Shown: piece by piece, positions 1-8,160 of the stretch
Layout: every line of letters begins with the position of its first letter
Position numbering within the stretch: position 1 is the first letter of the stretch
Source: Streptomyces sp. MA5143a
GTDB lineage: Bacteria > Actinomycetota > Actinomycetes > Streptomycetales > Streptomycetaceae
Length of the DNA: 64,000 nucleotides
Assembly: GCF_900290235.1 (NCBI RefSeq)
Contig: NZ_OLMK01000028.1
Span: forward strand, 124,001 to 188,000
Reading direction: 5' to 3'
The notes under the pieces: model-generated
Database searches by the model: none
Told to the model about the DNA's origin: nothing
Seen by the model: only the letters and a program-made list of their open reading frames with translations
Program-made: the position numbers and the translations under genes

Positions 1-709
1 GCTCGCCGTAGGGCGGGGTGCTGTAGGGATCCGGGTCGTGCAGCGGCTTGGGGCGCTCCACGGCCGTTGCCGGGCCCTCTGCGGGGCCTGGGGCGCCCAT
101 CGGCTCCGGCAGGCTCTGCTCCCCCACACCCGCCTCGACCGCGGTCGCCGGCGCCTCGTGGCGCGGGAGCGGAGTCGTTTCGTCAGTCGTGGGCGCGTTC
201 TTCTCCAGGACGAGCCGTGTGGTCGTCCCGTCGGGCTCGCCGGGTGCGCTGCCCGCGGCCGCCGGTGCCGTCCCGGCCGCGTCGACGCTCAGAGTCGTCG
301 TCGCGTCGCCGCCCCTCGGCGGGCCCGCGGGAACCGGCCGCTCCAGCTCGAAGTCACCGGTGTCCGCGTCACCGCTGTCCACACTCCGCGTCGAGCCGAC
401 CGACGTCGCGGCGTCCCCCGACGGCTCGTCCTGTCGGGGCGGTTTCACCGGGTCGGCCAGTGCGAAGTCGTCGTCATGGGTGGGGCCGACGGGCGCCGGT
501 GCCGTCGCGGGTCGATCCAACTCGAAGTCGCCCCCGTCGCTCGACCAGCCGCCCCCGTCGCCCGCTCCGCGGTCCCCGTCGCGCACCGCGTCCGCGGGTA
601 CCCCGTCGGCCCCCGAGGGTCCGCCGTGGTCCCCGGTCGTCCCGGCCCCCGCGTCATGCGCTCGGGGTCGGCTCCACCACTTCCCCTTCGTGGGCTTCCC
701 CTCGTTCAT
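1..709 (-). CDS. HtrA-like trypsin-type serine protease, N-terminal part (cut by left edge)
   Basis: Only the first 236 codons are present. They encode a hydrophilic segment rich in Asp, Gly, Pro and Thr with no membrane segment and no protease motif yet; both would lie beyond the window. The family call rests on position. It is the third gene after an ECF sigma factor and a zinc-finger anti-sigma factor, the place of htrA in actinobacterial sigE-rseA-htrA loci. Actinobacterial HtrA proteins usually have such a long cytoplasmic arm before a single membrane helix, a trypsin domain and a PDZ domain. The ATG at 707-709 follows GGGGAGAAC. The arm contains three near-identical octapeptides, GDFELDRP, DDFALADP and GDFELERP, at residues 60, 80 and 118. 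Transcription is probably shared with the anti-sigma gene, 142 bp upstream. Confidence 0.6.
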   Translation of the reverse strand, partial: MNEGKPTKGKWWSRPRAHDAGAGTTGDHGGPSGADGVPADAVRDGDRGAGDGGGWSSDGGDFELDRPATAPAPVGPTHDDDFALADPVKPPRQDEPSGDAATSVGSTRSVDSGDADTGDFELERPVPAGPPRGGDATTTLSVDAAGTAPAAAGSAPGEPDGTTTRLVLEKNAPTTDETTPLPRHEAPATAVEAGVGEQSLPEPMGAPGPAEGPATAVERPKPLHDPDPYSTPPYGE

Positions 710-851
710 GTTCTCCCCACACCTGGGGCCCGTCCCGAGGACCGGCCCTACGCCCACCGTTCGCCGAGTGCCGCCGGCCGGAACCGGCCGGAGCGGACAC
801 GGCCCACTCTGGATTCAACCAGGTTCGCGGGCCGGCGCGCAGAACTCGGGG

Positions 852-2015
852 TCAGCGGAGGGCGGGGGAGGTGGGAGGGGGAGACGAGGTGGTGTCGGGC
901 GCTGTCAGCAGGCCCGGTGCGGTGAGCTCGGGTGCCTGGGACCACGTCGTCAGCTGGAACGGCGAGGTCGCCGTGAGCGGACGTATCAGCGGGGACATGA
1001 CCGCCGCGTCCGCGAGGACGGGCGTGGGCAGAGGGTTCACGGCCTCGCGGAGCTGACCGCCCGGCGCGGGAATTCCGGGCAGCAGGGGCGCGGAGACCTC
1101 CGTAGGCGCCACCGGCACCTCGGCCCGCTGGCCCTGTCCGAGGAGGGGCCCGAGGGTTCCCCGGCGGCGCTGCGCCTCGGGGCTCGTGGCCGCTCCGGTG
1201 GTCTGGGTGCGCAGAGGCGTGACGTTGCTGCCGGAGCCGGCGCCGCCCCGGGCGTCCACTGTCTCGGCGGGCACACCGGAGGTCATACCGCCCAGTGCGA
1301 TCGCGGCCAGCGAGACCGCGCCGGCCGCCACGAACGCGAACCGCATACCGCGCGAGGCCGAACGCTCGGCCTCGTGCCGGCTCACGTCATGGATCCGAAA
1401 GCCGCGGTCACCCGTGGCTCCACGCTCCTCCGCGGCCGTGCCCTGCCGACCCTCGCCCCGGTCCCCGCCGGCGGAGAGCGGGCTGCCTCCGCCGAGGAAG
1501 CCCCGAGCGCCGAGGAAGCCCCGGTCACCGAGGAAACCGCGTCCCCCCGTCAGGCCCCGGCCGCCGAGCAGTCCACGGCCTTCCGACGGTGAGAGCGCGC
1601 CGCTGTGCGGACCTGAGGGGACGTATCCGAAGGAGTCCCCGGCGGTGCCGAAGACGCCGAAGTCGGCGAAGTCCCTGTTGTCGGAGGGGGACGGCGGGAG
1701 TCCGGGGCCGCCGGGCGTCCCCCCGAGTCTTCCTCCGAAGCCTCCGCCGTCCAGCGGGGAGCCGCCGTCGAGGTCGCCGCCCGCCGGGAGCATCTGGAGC
1801 CGGGCCAGGAAGCTCTCGGAGGGAGGCGGCGGCGCGGCCTCCGCGAAGACGTTCTTCAGTCGGCGCTGGGCGTCCGCCTCCGCCTTGCACTTCGGGCATG
1901 TGGCCAGATGTGCAAGGACGCGTTCGCGCGCCTCATGACCGAGCTCTCCGTCGACCAGCGCGGAGAGTCGGTCTCCCAGGTGCTGCTCAGCAGGGGTGGG
2001 CCGGGATCCACTCAC
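852..2015 (-). CDS. Zinc-finger anti-sigma factor (RseA-like)
   Basis: Membrane-anchored anti-sigma factor expected to bind and silence the adjacent ECF sigma factor. Residues 10-50 form a zf-HC2/ZAS domain with H36-x3-C40-x2-C43 in the context [13 protein letters not shown] long Gly-rich linker follows; residues 145-176 hold about five imperfect repeats of the type RGFLG. A membrane helix lies at about 224-243, then a Pro/Thr-rich extracytoplasmic tail. At 387 residues it is longer than most ZAS proteins. The GTG start overlaps the sigma-factor TGA by four bases (GTGA), so the two are translationally coupled. By analogy with M. tuberculosis RseA, release of the sigma factor probably needs regulated proteolysis or redox or kinase input; that is inference. 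Confidence 0.85.
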   Translation of the reverse strand: MSGSRPTPAEQHLGDRLSALVDGELGHEARERVLAHLATCPKCKAEADAQRRLKNVFAEAAPPPPSESFLARLQMLPAGGDLDGGSPLDGGGFGGRLGGTPGGPGLPPSPSDNRDFADFGVFGTAGDSFGYVPSGPHSGALSPSEGRGLLGGRGLTGGRGFLGDRGFLGARGFLGGGSPLSAGGDRGEGRQGTAAEERGATGDRGFRIHDVSRHEAERSASRGMRFAFVAAGAVSLAAIALGGMTSGVPAETVDARGGAGSGSNVTPLRTQTTGAATSPEAQRRRGTLGPLLGQGQRAEVPVAPTEVSAPLLPGIPAPGGQLREAVNPLPTPVLADAAVMSPLIRPLTATSPFQLTTWSQAPELTAPGLLTAPDTTSSPPPTSPALR

Positions 2016-2800
2016 GCGGTCGCGCCCCCTCCTCCCAGCGCGGGCACCCGGGGCACCGTGAAGCCGCGGCGCTGCTCGGCCCGGGCCTCCGGGGAGCGGT
2101 GCGCGAGGGCCTTGCGGAGCTGGGAGCGACCGCGGTGGATCCGCGAGCGGACCGTACCGAGCTTGACGCCGAGGGTCGCGGCGATCTCCTCGTACGACAG
2201 TCCTTCGATGTCGCAGAGGACGACGGCGGCGCGGAACTCCGGCGCGAGGGTGTCGAGGGCCTGCTGGACGTCGGCGTCGAAGTGCGCGTCGTTGAAGATC
2301 TGCTGCGGGGTGGGCTCGCGGCTGGGCAGGCGCTCGGCCGCGTCCTCCCCGAGCGCGTCGAAGCGGATGCGCTGCTTGCGCCGGACCATGTCCAGGAAGA
2401 GGTTCGTGGTGATGCGGTGCAGCCAGCCCTCGAAGGTGCCGGGCGTGTAGGTCGACAGGGAGCGGAAGACGCGGACGAAGACCTCCTGGGTGAGGTCCTC
2501 GGCGTCGTGCTGGTTGCCGGTCAGACGGTAGGCGAGGCGATAGACCCGGCCGCTGTGGGTGCTGACGATCTCCTCCCAGGTGGGCGGAGTCCACGCCTGC
2601 GCGTGCGCGTCCGTGGTGAAGGTCGCAGTCTGCGCTCCGTTTGCGGCGGCAGCGTCGGCGTGGGCGTGGTCAGCGGTGTCGTTCACGGATTTCGGCCTAC
2701 CCGCCGATCCGAGAAAGCGCCGCAGCACTCCTCCCCGATCCACAGGCGCAGCCGCACCTCCCCTATCGGCTCTGGTGGTGTCCAGTGGAGCCCCTACCAT
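2012..2800 (-). CDS. ECF RNA polymerase sigma factor (M. tuberculosis SigE-like)
   Basis: Directs RNA polymerase to envelope-stress type promoters. Region sigma-2 lies at about 75-145 ([27 protein letters not shown]) and sigma-4 at about 175-230 ([25 protein letters not shown], split here by description only). I start at the ATG at 2798-2800 ([17 protein letters not shown] upstream), giving 262 residues. The frame stays open to a GTG at 2977, but that 59-residue extension uses AT-rich codons unlike the rest of the gene and probably holds the promoter. I leave the symbol empty because sigE names a different Streptomyces gene. The gene heads the operon with the anti-sigma factor and protease and is divergent from the O-methyltransferase, as in M. 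tuberculosis. Confidence 0.88.
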   Translation of the reverse strand: MVGAPLDTTRADRGGAAAPVDRGGVLRRFLGSAGRPKSVNDTADHAHADAAAANGAQTATFTTDAHAQAWTPPTWEEIVSTHSGRVYRLAYRLTGNQHDAEDLTQEVFVRVFRSLSTYTPGTFEGWLHRITTNLFLDMVRRKQRIRFDALGEDAAERLPSREPTPQQIFNDAHFDADVQQALDTLAPEFRAAVVLCDIEGLSYEEIAATLGVKLGTVRSRIHRGRSQLRKALAHRSPEARAEQRRGFTVPRVPALGGGGATA

Positions 2801-3070
2801 AGCCACCTCGCCCGTTAGCTCCGGATAAGCGGTTTTACGAGAATTTGATGTGTGCCGATGTGCCTCATACGGCTGATCCGGCCGATCCGGCTCATATGGC
2901 TTTGTCAGCACCTGCACCGGCGCCTGCTCGCCGTACCGATCCATCACTTGACCCCCGTCGCGGCCCCCGTCACTCACTCATCCCTTTAAACGACCGGTCC
3001 CATCAGCAGGTTCCCGGCGGCAACGGATACAGTCACGCCCAGGCATCCGCGGGTACATAAGGAGAGGGTC
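2801..3070. promoter_or_regulatory. Divergent intergenic region, sigma factor / O-methyltransferase
   Basis: This 270-bp region carries the promoters for the sigma-factor operon (minus strand) and the methyltransferase (plus strand). It is locally AT-rich near 2820-2850 and 2980-2990. I could not assign convincing -35/-10 boxes, and no ECF autoregulatory GGAAC-type box was evident. Open frames across it use atypical codons. Confidence 0.4.
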
Positions 3071-3073
3071 ATT
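3059..3073 (+). promoter_or_regulatory. Shine-Dalgarno AAGGAG six bases before an ATT codon
   Basis: AAGGAG at 3059-3064 is followed by six bases and then ATT at 3071-3073, which is in frame with the O-methyltransferase. No ATG, GTG or TTG occurs in this frame between the upstream stop at 2987 and the GTG at 3179, which lies inside conserved methyltransferase sequence. The site therefore points to non-canonical ATT initiation. Confidence 0.65.
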
Positions 3074-3703
3074 ACCGGCAACCGGCTGACGAGCTGGGCG
3101 TTCGCCGACGCCTTTGTCGCCGAGGACGACGCGCTGCGCTGGGCTCGCGACCGGGCTCGGGAAGCAGGGCTGCGCTCGGTGTCGCCCGGCACAGGCGCCG
3201 CGTTGAGCATGCTCGCGGCCTCCGTGGACGCGAAGGCGGTCGCGGAGATCGGTACCGGGACCGGTGTCTCCGGCATCCATCTGCTGCACGGCATGCGGCC
3301 GGACGGTGTACTGACCACAGTCGATCCGGAGCCGGAGCACCAGCAGTTCGCCCGGCAGGCGTTCCGCGCGTCCGGCTTCGCCAGCAACCGCGCGCGCTTC
3401 ATCCCGGGTCACGCCCTCGAGGTGCTGCCCCGGCTCGCGGATGCCGGGTACGACCTGGTCTTCTGCGACGGCGACCGGCTGGAGAGCCTCGACTACCTCG
3501 CTGAATCGTTGCGTCTGCTCAGACCCGGCGGGCTGGTCGCCTTCGAGGGTGTCTTCGCCAGTGGCCGCACCGTCGACTCGGGCCCCCAGCCCACCGAGGT
3601 GATACGTCTGCGGGAGCTCCTGCGCACGGTCCGGGAGAGCGCCGAGCTGGTGCCCTCCCTGCTCCCGGTGGGCGACGGCCTGCTCTGCGCGGTCAAGCGC
3701 TGA
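3071..3703 (+). CDS. SAM-dependent O-methyltransferase, family 3 (Rv1220c-like)
   Basis: Class I SAM-dependent methyltransferase of the COMT/CCoAOMT-like family; the substrate is unknown. The SAM-binding motif I is EIGTGTGVSG, followed by the acidic loop TTVDPEPEHQ and, later, DLVFCDGDR and LLRPGGLVAFEG, the metal-dependent family pattern. The conserved N-terminal helix (SWAFADAFVAEDDALRWARDRA) and the SVSPGTG segment show that coding begins before the first canonical in-frame start (GTG at 3179). With the ATT at 3071 the protein has 210 residues, close to the family length. It is divergent from the sigma-factor operon, the same arrangement as Rv1220c beside M. tuberculosis sigE. Function in stress is inferred only from this linkage. 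Confidence 0.85.
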   Translation: MTGNRLTSWAFADAFVAEDDALRWARDRAREAGLRSVSPGTGAALSMLAASVDAKAVAEIGTGTGVSGIHLLHGMRPDGVLTTVDPEPEHQQFARQAFRASGFASNRARFIPGHALEVLPRLADAGYDLVFCDGDRLESLDYLAESLRLLRPGGLVAFEGVFASGRTVDSGPQPTEVIRLRELLRTVRESAELVPSLLPVGDGLLCAVKR

Positions 3704-3814
3704 GGGCTCCCGCCCAGCCCCCGCCGTTCACCGGGTACGCCCGGTACAACAGTGCCCCGGACACCACCGAGGGGCGGCGCCGGGGCGCTGAGGAGACATG
3801 GGTCGCTACGCGCG

Positions 3815-3982
3815 TCAGCCGACGACCTTCTTGAGGGCGTCGCCGAGGGCGTCGGCCTCGTCAGGGGTCAGCTCGACGACGAGCCGACCGCCGCCTTCGA
3901 GCGGAACGCGCATGACGATGCCCCGCCCCTCCTTGGTCACCTCGAGCGGGCCATCGCCCGTCCGCGGCTTCATGGCCGCCAT
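3815..3982 (-). CDS. DUF3117 family small protein
   Basis: A 55-residue actinobacterial protein (MAAMKPRTGDGPLEVTKEGR at its start). The sequence ends in an acidic and hydrophobic helix (LTPDEADALGDALKKVV). The family is short, conserved across actinobacteria (Rv1211 in M. tuberculosis) and has no assigned function. The ATG at 3980-3982 is preceded by AAGGGGAACGAGC; a second ATG three codons later is also possible. It stands alone, with the methyltransferase convergent on one side and a 378-bp intergenic region on the other. Confidence 0.85.
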   Translation of the reverse strand: MAAMKPRTGDGPLEVTKEGRGIVMRVPLEGGGRLVVELTPDEADALGDALKKVVG

Positions 3983-4360
3983 GCTCGTTCCCCTTCCTGA
4001 AACCAGCTCATCGCCATAGCCGACGGCCCTGGAGGGCAGGCGCGGGCCCACCTGGGGACACGCGACACCGGCATCGAACACATTGCTTCCAGGCCATTAT
4101 CCCGCATCTCATGACCCGATGACCAACATCAGTAGGCATCGCTTGGGCAACGCGCGCGAGCAAAACCACCCAATTCGGCGGTGTGGCTGCGATACTGCGC
4201 CACCACACCGACTTCGCTCACCGCTCGGCCGATCGTGATTCTTTGACGCAGGTCACACGTGCGGCCCGCGCCACCGCCGGTGATCTCCGACATGCTGTGC
4301 TGTGACGCAGGGCGTACCGACCAGTACGTCACCAGCCGCGACACCGGAGGGGTAACCGCC
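3983..4360. promoter_or_regulatory. 378-bp divergent region with inverted repeat at 4179-4210
   Basis: Non-coding region between DUF3117 (minus) and enoyl-CoA hydratase (plus). It contains an 8-bp inverted repeat, CGGTGTGG (4179-4186) and CCACACCG (4203-4210), flanking TGCGATACTGC, and a TTGACG hexamer near 4242. The repeat could be a regulator site or hairpin. No gene is visible. Confidence 0.4.
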
Positions 4361-5152
4361 ATGGCCGACACCGTGCTCTACGAGGTGCACGACGGACTCG
4401 CGACGATCACGCTGAACCGCCCCGAGGCGATGAACGCGCTGAACATCGCGACCAAGGTCGCGCTGCGGGAGGCCGTGGAGTCCGCCGCCGGGGACGACGC
4501 GGTACGGGCCGTGCTGCTGACCGCCGCCGGGGACCGGGCCTTCTGTGTGGGGCAGGACCTGAAGGAGCACATCGGGCTGCTCGTCGAGGGCTCGACGCAG
4601 GTCATGAGCACGGTCAAGGAGCACTACAACCCGATCGTGAAGGCCATCGCGGGCATGCCGAAGCCGGTGGTGGCGGGCGTGAACGGGGTCGCCGCCGGTG
4701 CCGGCCTGGGCTTCGCCCTGGCCGCGGACTACCGGGTGGTCGCCGAGACCGCCGCGTTCAACACGTCCTTCGCCGGGGTCGCGCTGACCGCGGACTCCGG
4801 GGTCTCGTGGACGCTGCCGCGCGTCATCGGGCCGGGCCGCGCGGCCGATCTGCTGATGTTCCCGCGCAGCATCAAGGCCCAGGAGGCGCACGAGCTGGGG
4901 ATCGCCAACCGGATCGTGCCGTCGGCCGCGCTGCCGGAGGCGGCCGAGCAGGTGGCGCGGATGCTGGCCGAGGGGCCGACGGTGGCGTACGCGGCGATCA
5001 AGGAGGCCATGGCGTACGGGTTCTCGCACTCGCTGGATCAGACGCTCGACAAGGAGGACGAGTTGCAGACCCGGGCGGGGGCGTCGGAGGACCACGCGAT
5101 CGCCGTGCGGGCGTTCGTGAACAAGGAGACGCCGAAGTACCTCGGTCGCTGA
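4361..5152 (+). CDS. Enoyl-CoA hydratase/isomerase (crotonase family)
   Basis: A 263-residue crotonase-fold enzyme acting on acyl-CoA thioesters, probably enoyl-CoA hydration or isomerisation. The N-terminus ATITLNRPEAMNALN is the family signature. The oxyanion-hole segments are RAFCVGQDLKEH and VNGVAAGAGLGFALAADYRV, the latter with the conserved glycines. The catalytic-Glu position of mitochondrial hydratase appears replaced (AFNTSFAGVALTADSGVSW, with Asp near it), as in PaaG-like isomerases, so hydratase activity is not certain. The ATG follows GGAGGGGTAACCGCC. The gene is monocistronic and followed by a clear hairpin terminator. Confidence 0.88.
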   Translation: MADTVLYEVHDGLATITLNRPEAMNALNIATKVALREAVESAAGDDAVRAVLLTAAGDRAFCVGQDLKEHIGLLVEGSTQVMSTVKEHYNPIVKAIAGMPKPVVAGVNGVAAGAGLGFALAADYRVVAETAAFNTSFAGVALTADSGVSWTLPRVIGPGRAADLLMFPRSIKAQEAHELGIANRIVPSAALPEAAEQVARMLAEGPTVAYAAIKEAMAYGFSHSLDQTLDKEDELQTRAGASEDHAIAVRAFVNKETPKYLGR

Positions 5153-5183
5153 GGCCCGGCCCGGCGGCCGCTCGCCCGCTCGA

Positions 5184-5216
5184 AAGGGCGCGTTCCTCCC
5201 ACGGGGACGCGCCCTT
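5184..5216 (+). terminator. Intrinsic terminator after enoyl-CoA hydratase
   Basis: A perfect 10-bp stem, AAGGGCGCGT (5184-5193) with ACGCGCCCTT (5207-5216), and a 13-base loop, between convergent genes. It can serve both the hydratase and the tag gene. Confidence 0.8.
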
Positions 5217-5249
5217 CTCGTGCTCTGGAGGGGCGTGTCCCGGGACCGG

Positions 5250-5840
5250 CTAGAGCGCCGTCCCTCTCGCCACGCAGGTCTCCAGGTGGTCGTCGACCAG
5301 GCCGCACGCCTGCATCAGGGCGTAGGCCGTGGTCGGGCCGACGAAGCGGATGCCCTGCTTCTTCAGGGCCTTCGACAGGGCCGTGGACTCGGAGGTGACC
5401 GCGGGGACGTCGGCCAGGGTCTTCGGGACCTGACGGGTGGCGGGGTCGGGGGCGTGGGACCAGATCAGGGCGTCCAGATCCCCAGGGGACCACTCCGCGA
5501 GGACCCGGGCGTTGGCGATCGTCGCCTCGATCTTGGCGCGGTTGCGGATGATGCCGGGGTCGGCGAGGAGCCGCTCCTTGTCGGCGTCGGTGAAGGCGGC
5601 CACGTCGGCGATCCTGAAGCCGGCGAAGGCCGAGCGGAAGCCCTCGCGGCGGCGGAGGATGGTGATCCAGGAGAGACCGGACTGGAAGGCCTCCAGGCAG
5701 AGCCGCTCGTACAGCGCGTCGTCGCCGTGGACCGGGCGGCCCCACTCCTCGTCGTGGTACGCCACGTAGTCCTCGGTGGACAGGGCCCAGGGGCAGCGCG
5801 GGGCGCCGTCGGGACCGGTGAGGGCCGTGCCGTCGCTCAC
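5250..5840 (-). CDS. tag: DNA-3-methyladenine glycosylase I
   Basis: Excises 3-methyladenine from alkylated DNA (base excision repair). The N-terminus has RCPWA and, about 16 residues later, a His in VAYHDEEWGRP. The C-terminus has HLETC. These match the Cys/His...His/Cys zinc snap of E. coli Tag. The core motif FQSGLSWITILRRREGFRSAF is diagnostic. The GTG start (5838-5840) overlaps the stop of the upstream DivIVA-like gene by four bases (GTGA), so the two are translationally coupled. It has 196 residues, the usual family length. The same pair is found near tagA in M. tuberculosis (Rv1209-Rv1210). Confidence 0.92.
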   Translation of the reverse strand: MSDGTALTGPDGAPRCPWALSTEDYVAYHDEEWGRPVHGDDALYERLCLEAFQSGLSWITILRRREGFRSAFAGFRIADVAAFTDADKERLLADPGIIRNRAKIEATIANARVLAEWSPGDLDALIWSHAPDPATRQVPKTLADVPAVTSESTALSKALKKQGIRFVGPTTAYALMQACGLVDDHLETCVARGTAL

Positions 5841-6187
5841 CGGTGCTCGCCCTCCTCCGGCTTGCGCAGGGACGTCGTGGTGGCCGCGCGGGCGCCGGCG
5901 AGCGCGGACTCCAGGTCGGCGATCCGGGCGTCCCGCTCGGCGATCTCGGCGCTGAGGCGGCTGAGGGCGTCGTCGACGTCCACCATGCGGTAGCCGCGCA
6001 CGGCGACCGGGAAGCGGAGGGCCTCCACATCGGCGCGGTTGACCGGGCGGTCGGCCGGCAGCGGGTCCTGGAGCCGCTCGGCCGGGGCCTCGGGCAGGGC
6101 GGCGCTCTCGCCGCCGCCCACCACGGCGAGCGTCACCGCGGCCACCACGACCGCGAGCGCGACGACCAGGAACAAGAACATGAACAT
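5837..6187 (-). CDS. Small membrane protein with DivIVA-like segment
   Basis: A 116-residue protein with an N-terminal membrane helix (residues 1-25, FLFLVVALAVVVAAVTLAVV). A DivIVA-type motif (ALRFPVAVRGYRMVDVDDALSRL) follows at about 56-78, then a heptad coiled coil. DivIVA domains bind curved or polar membrane; a role in polar growth is only inferred. It corresponds to Rv1209 by position. The ATG follows GAGGGGACCCCAGCG. It is co-transcribed with tag, and folP is divergent. Confidence 0.78.
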   Translation of the reverse strand: MFMFLFLVVALAVVVAAVTLAVVGGGESAALPEAPAERLQDPLPADRPVNRADVEALRFPVAVRGYRMVDVDDALSRLSAEIAERDARIADLESALAGARAATTTSLRKPEEGEHR

Positions 6188-6306
6188 CGCTGGGGTCCCC
6201 TCGACTGTGTCCGCTCCGATCGTGCCATGCGAGTCTGACAGTTAGGGTCGCAGGCGGTTGCGCAGGGCGGTCAATCGGCGGGACGTACTGGGAGAGGGCA
6301 CAGCGG

Positions 6307-7167
6307 ATGCTCAGGCTGGGGAAGCGGGAATTCGGCACGCACGAGCCGGTGATCATGGCGATCGTGAACCGGACCCCCGACTCCTTCTACGACCAGGGGG
6401 CGACCTTCCACGACGAGCCGGCGCTCGCACGGGTGGAGCGGGCGGTCGCCGAGGGGGCCGCGATCATCGACATCGGCGGGGTGAAGGCCGGGCCCGGCGA
6501 GGAGGTCACCGCCGAGGAGGAGGCGCGGCGGACGGTGGGGTTCGTGGCCGAGGTGCGGCGGCGGTTCCCCGAGGTGATCATCAGCGTCGACACCTGGCGG
6601 CACGAGGTCGGGGAGGCCGTCTGCGAGGCGGGGGCGGATCTCCTGAACGACGCGTGGGGCGGGGTCGATCCCCGGCTGGCGGAGGTGGCGGCGCGGTACC
6701 GGGTGGGGCTGGTGTGCACGCACGCGGGGGGCGCCGAGCCCCGTACGCGGCCGCACCGGGTCGAGTACGGCGACGTCATGGCGGACATCCTGCGGGTGAC
6801 CGTGGGGCTCGCCGAGCGGGCCGTGGCGCTGGGGGTGCCGCGGGAGTCCGTGCTGATCGATCCCGGGCACGACTTCGGGAAGAACACACGGCACAGCCTC
6901 GAGGCGACCCGACGGCTGGGCGAGATGGTCGCTACCGGGTGGCCGGTGCTGGTGTCGCTGTCCAACAAGGACTTCGTCGGGGAGACGCTGGACAAGCCGG
7001 TGAAGGAGCGGGTGGTCGGGACGCTGGCGACCACCGCGGTGTCGGCGTGGCTCGGGGCTCAGGTGTACCGGGTGCATGAGGTCGCCGAGACCAGGCAGGT
7101 GCTCGACATGGTGGGGGCGATCGCCGGGCACCGTGCTCCGACGGTGGCCCGACGGGGACTGGCCTAG
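6307..7167 (+). CDS. folP: Dihydropteroate synthase homologue, FolP2 type
   Basis: TIM-barrel pterin-binding protein of the DHPS family, 286 residues. Family landmarks are MAIVNRTPDSFYDQG, IIDIGGVKAGPGEE, VDTWRHEV, NDAWGG, DPGHDFGKN and YRVHEV. Several differ from catalytic DHPS. The STRPG loop that binds p-aminobenzoate and sulfonamides reads KAGPG, and the SRKS motif reads SNKDF. These changes resemble M. tuberculosis FolP2 (Rv1207), which is not thought to be a functional DHPS. The neighbouring genes (DivIVA-like, tag, LOG, dapE) match the Rv1207 region. A real folate role is therefore doubtful, and a second folP should be elsewhere in the genome. The ATG follows GGGAGAGGGC. Confidence 0.85.
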   Translation: MLRLGKREFGTHEPVIMAIVNRTPDSFYDQGATFHDEPALARVERAVAEGAAIIDIGGVKAGPGEEVTAEEEARRTVGFVAEVRRRFPEVIISVDTWRHEVGEAVCEAGADLLNDAWGGVDPRLAEVAARYRVGLVCTHAGGAEPRTRPHRVEYGDVMADILRVTVGLAERAVALGVPRESVLIDPGHDFGKNTRHSLEATRRLGEMVATGWPVLVSLSNKDFVGETLDKPVKERVVGTLATTAVSAWLGAQVYRVHEVAETRQVLDMVGAIAGHRAPTVARRGLA

Positions 7168-7233
7168 GGGCTGGCAGGGGGCATGGCCGCGCCCCCTGCC
7201 TCGCGCTCACCGCTCACGGGCCGGCGGGGGCGG

Positions 7234-7992
7234 TCAGCGGCCCGCCTCCTTCGAGACCAGGGCCACCGCCTCGTCCACGTCGTCGGTGACGTGGAACAGG
7301 GTCAGGTCCTTCTCCGCGGCCTTGCCCTGGGCCACGAGCGTGTGGGTGAGCCAGTCGACCAGGCCGCTCCAGTAGGACTCGCCGAAGAGGACGATCGGGA
7401 AGCGCGTCACCTTCTGGGTCTGGACGAGGGTGAGGGCCTCGAAGAGTTCGTCGAGGGTGCCGAGACCGCCGGGCAGGACGACGAAGCCCTGGGCGTACTT
7501 GACGAACATCATCTTCCGGACGAAGAAGTAGCGGAAGTTGAGGCCGATGTCGACGTAGGGGTTGAGCCCCTGCTCGAAGGGCAGTTCGATGCCCAGTCCG
7601 ACGGAGGTGCCGCCGGCTTCGAGGGCGCCCTTGTTGGCCGCCTCCATGGCTCCGGGGCCGCCGCCGGTGATGACGGCGAAGCCCGCCTCCACGAGACCGC
7701 GGCCGAGCCGGACGCCCGCCTCGTACTCGGGTGAGTCGACCGGCGTCCGGGCGGAGCCGAAGACGCTGATGGCGGCCGGGAGTTCGGCGAGCGTGCCGAA
7801 GCCCTCGATGAACTCGGACTGGATGCGCAGGACCCGCCAGGGGTCGGTGTGGACCCAGTCCGAGGGGCCGCCCGCGTCCAGCAGCCGTTGGTCGGTCGTG
7901 CTCGCCTGCACCTGGGTGCGTCTGCGCAGCACCGGCCCCAGCCGCTGCTCCTCCGGTGGCTGGTTCTTGCCCTCGGGGTTGCCGGTCGCCAT
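7234..7992 (-). CDS. LOG-family / TIGR00730 Rossmann-fold protein
   Basis: A 252-residue member of the lysine-decarboxylase-like family that includes LOG cytokinin-activating phosphoribohydrolases. The key motif PGGLGTLDELFE (PGGxGTxxE) and the nucleotide-binding ITGGGPGAMEAANKGA are intact. Predicted reaction: release of ribose 5-phosphate from a nucleoside 5'-monophosphate; the bacterial substrate is uncertain. Residues 1-60 form a charged N-terminal extension. The ATG follows GGAGGGAGC. It corresponds to Rv1205 by position. It is convergent with folP and has its own promoter region, upstream of dapE's 3' end. Confidence 0.85.
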   Translation of the reverse strand: MATGNPEGKNQPPEEQRLGPVLRRRTQVQASTTDQRLLDAGGPSDWVHTDPWRVLRIQSEFIEGFGTLAELPAAISVFGSARTPVDSPEYEAGVRLGRGLVEAGFAVITGGGPGAMEAANKGALEAGGTSVGLGIELPFEQGLNPYVDIGLNFRYFFVRKMMFVKYAQGFVVLPGGLGTLDELFEALTLVQTQKVTRFPIVLFGESYWSGLVDWLTHTLVAQGKAAEKDLTLFHVTDDVDEAVALVSKEAGR

Positions 7993-8160
7993 GTCCGCTC
8001 CCTCCGCCGTGCTGGTGGTTCGGTTCAGCGTAGATCCACGCGGGTTACGGAGGGGGGACGCGAGCGTGTCCGCCCGCGATCCGTCACCGACGCGTTCCGA
8101 TGCCCGCCGATATGCGCTGATTCATCTCCAGCGGATCCCCGGCCGAATCCATTCCCCGCC

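Noticed and set aside
852..2594. A 580-residue minus-strand frame for the anti-sigma factor
   Set aside because: The extra N-terminal part overlaps the sigma factor out of frame; the GTG at 2013-2015 gives a complete zinc-finger protein with classic GTGA coupling.
2801..2977. N-terminal extension of the sigma factor to the GTG at 2977
   Set aside because: The extension uses AT-rich rare codons and lacks conserved sequence, so it is more likely promoter DNA. Alternative long starts are known for M. tuberculosis SigE, so this is not fully excluded.
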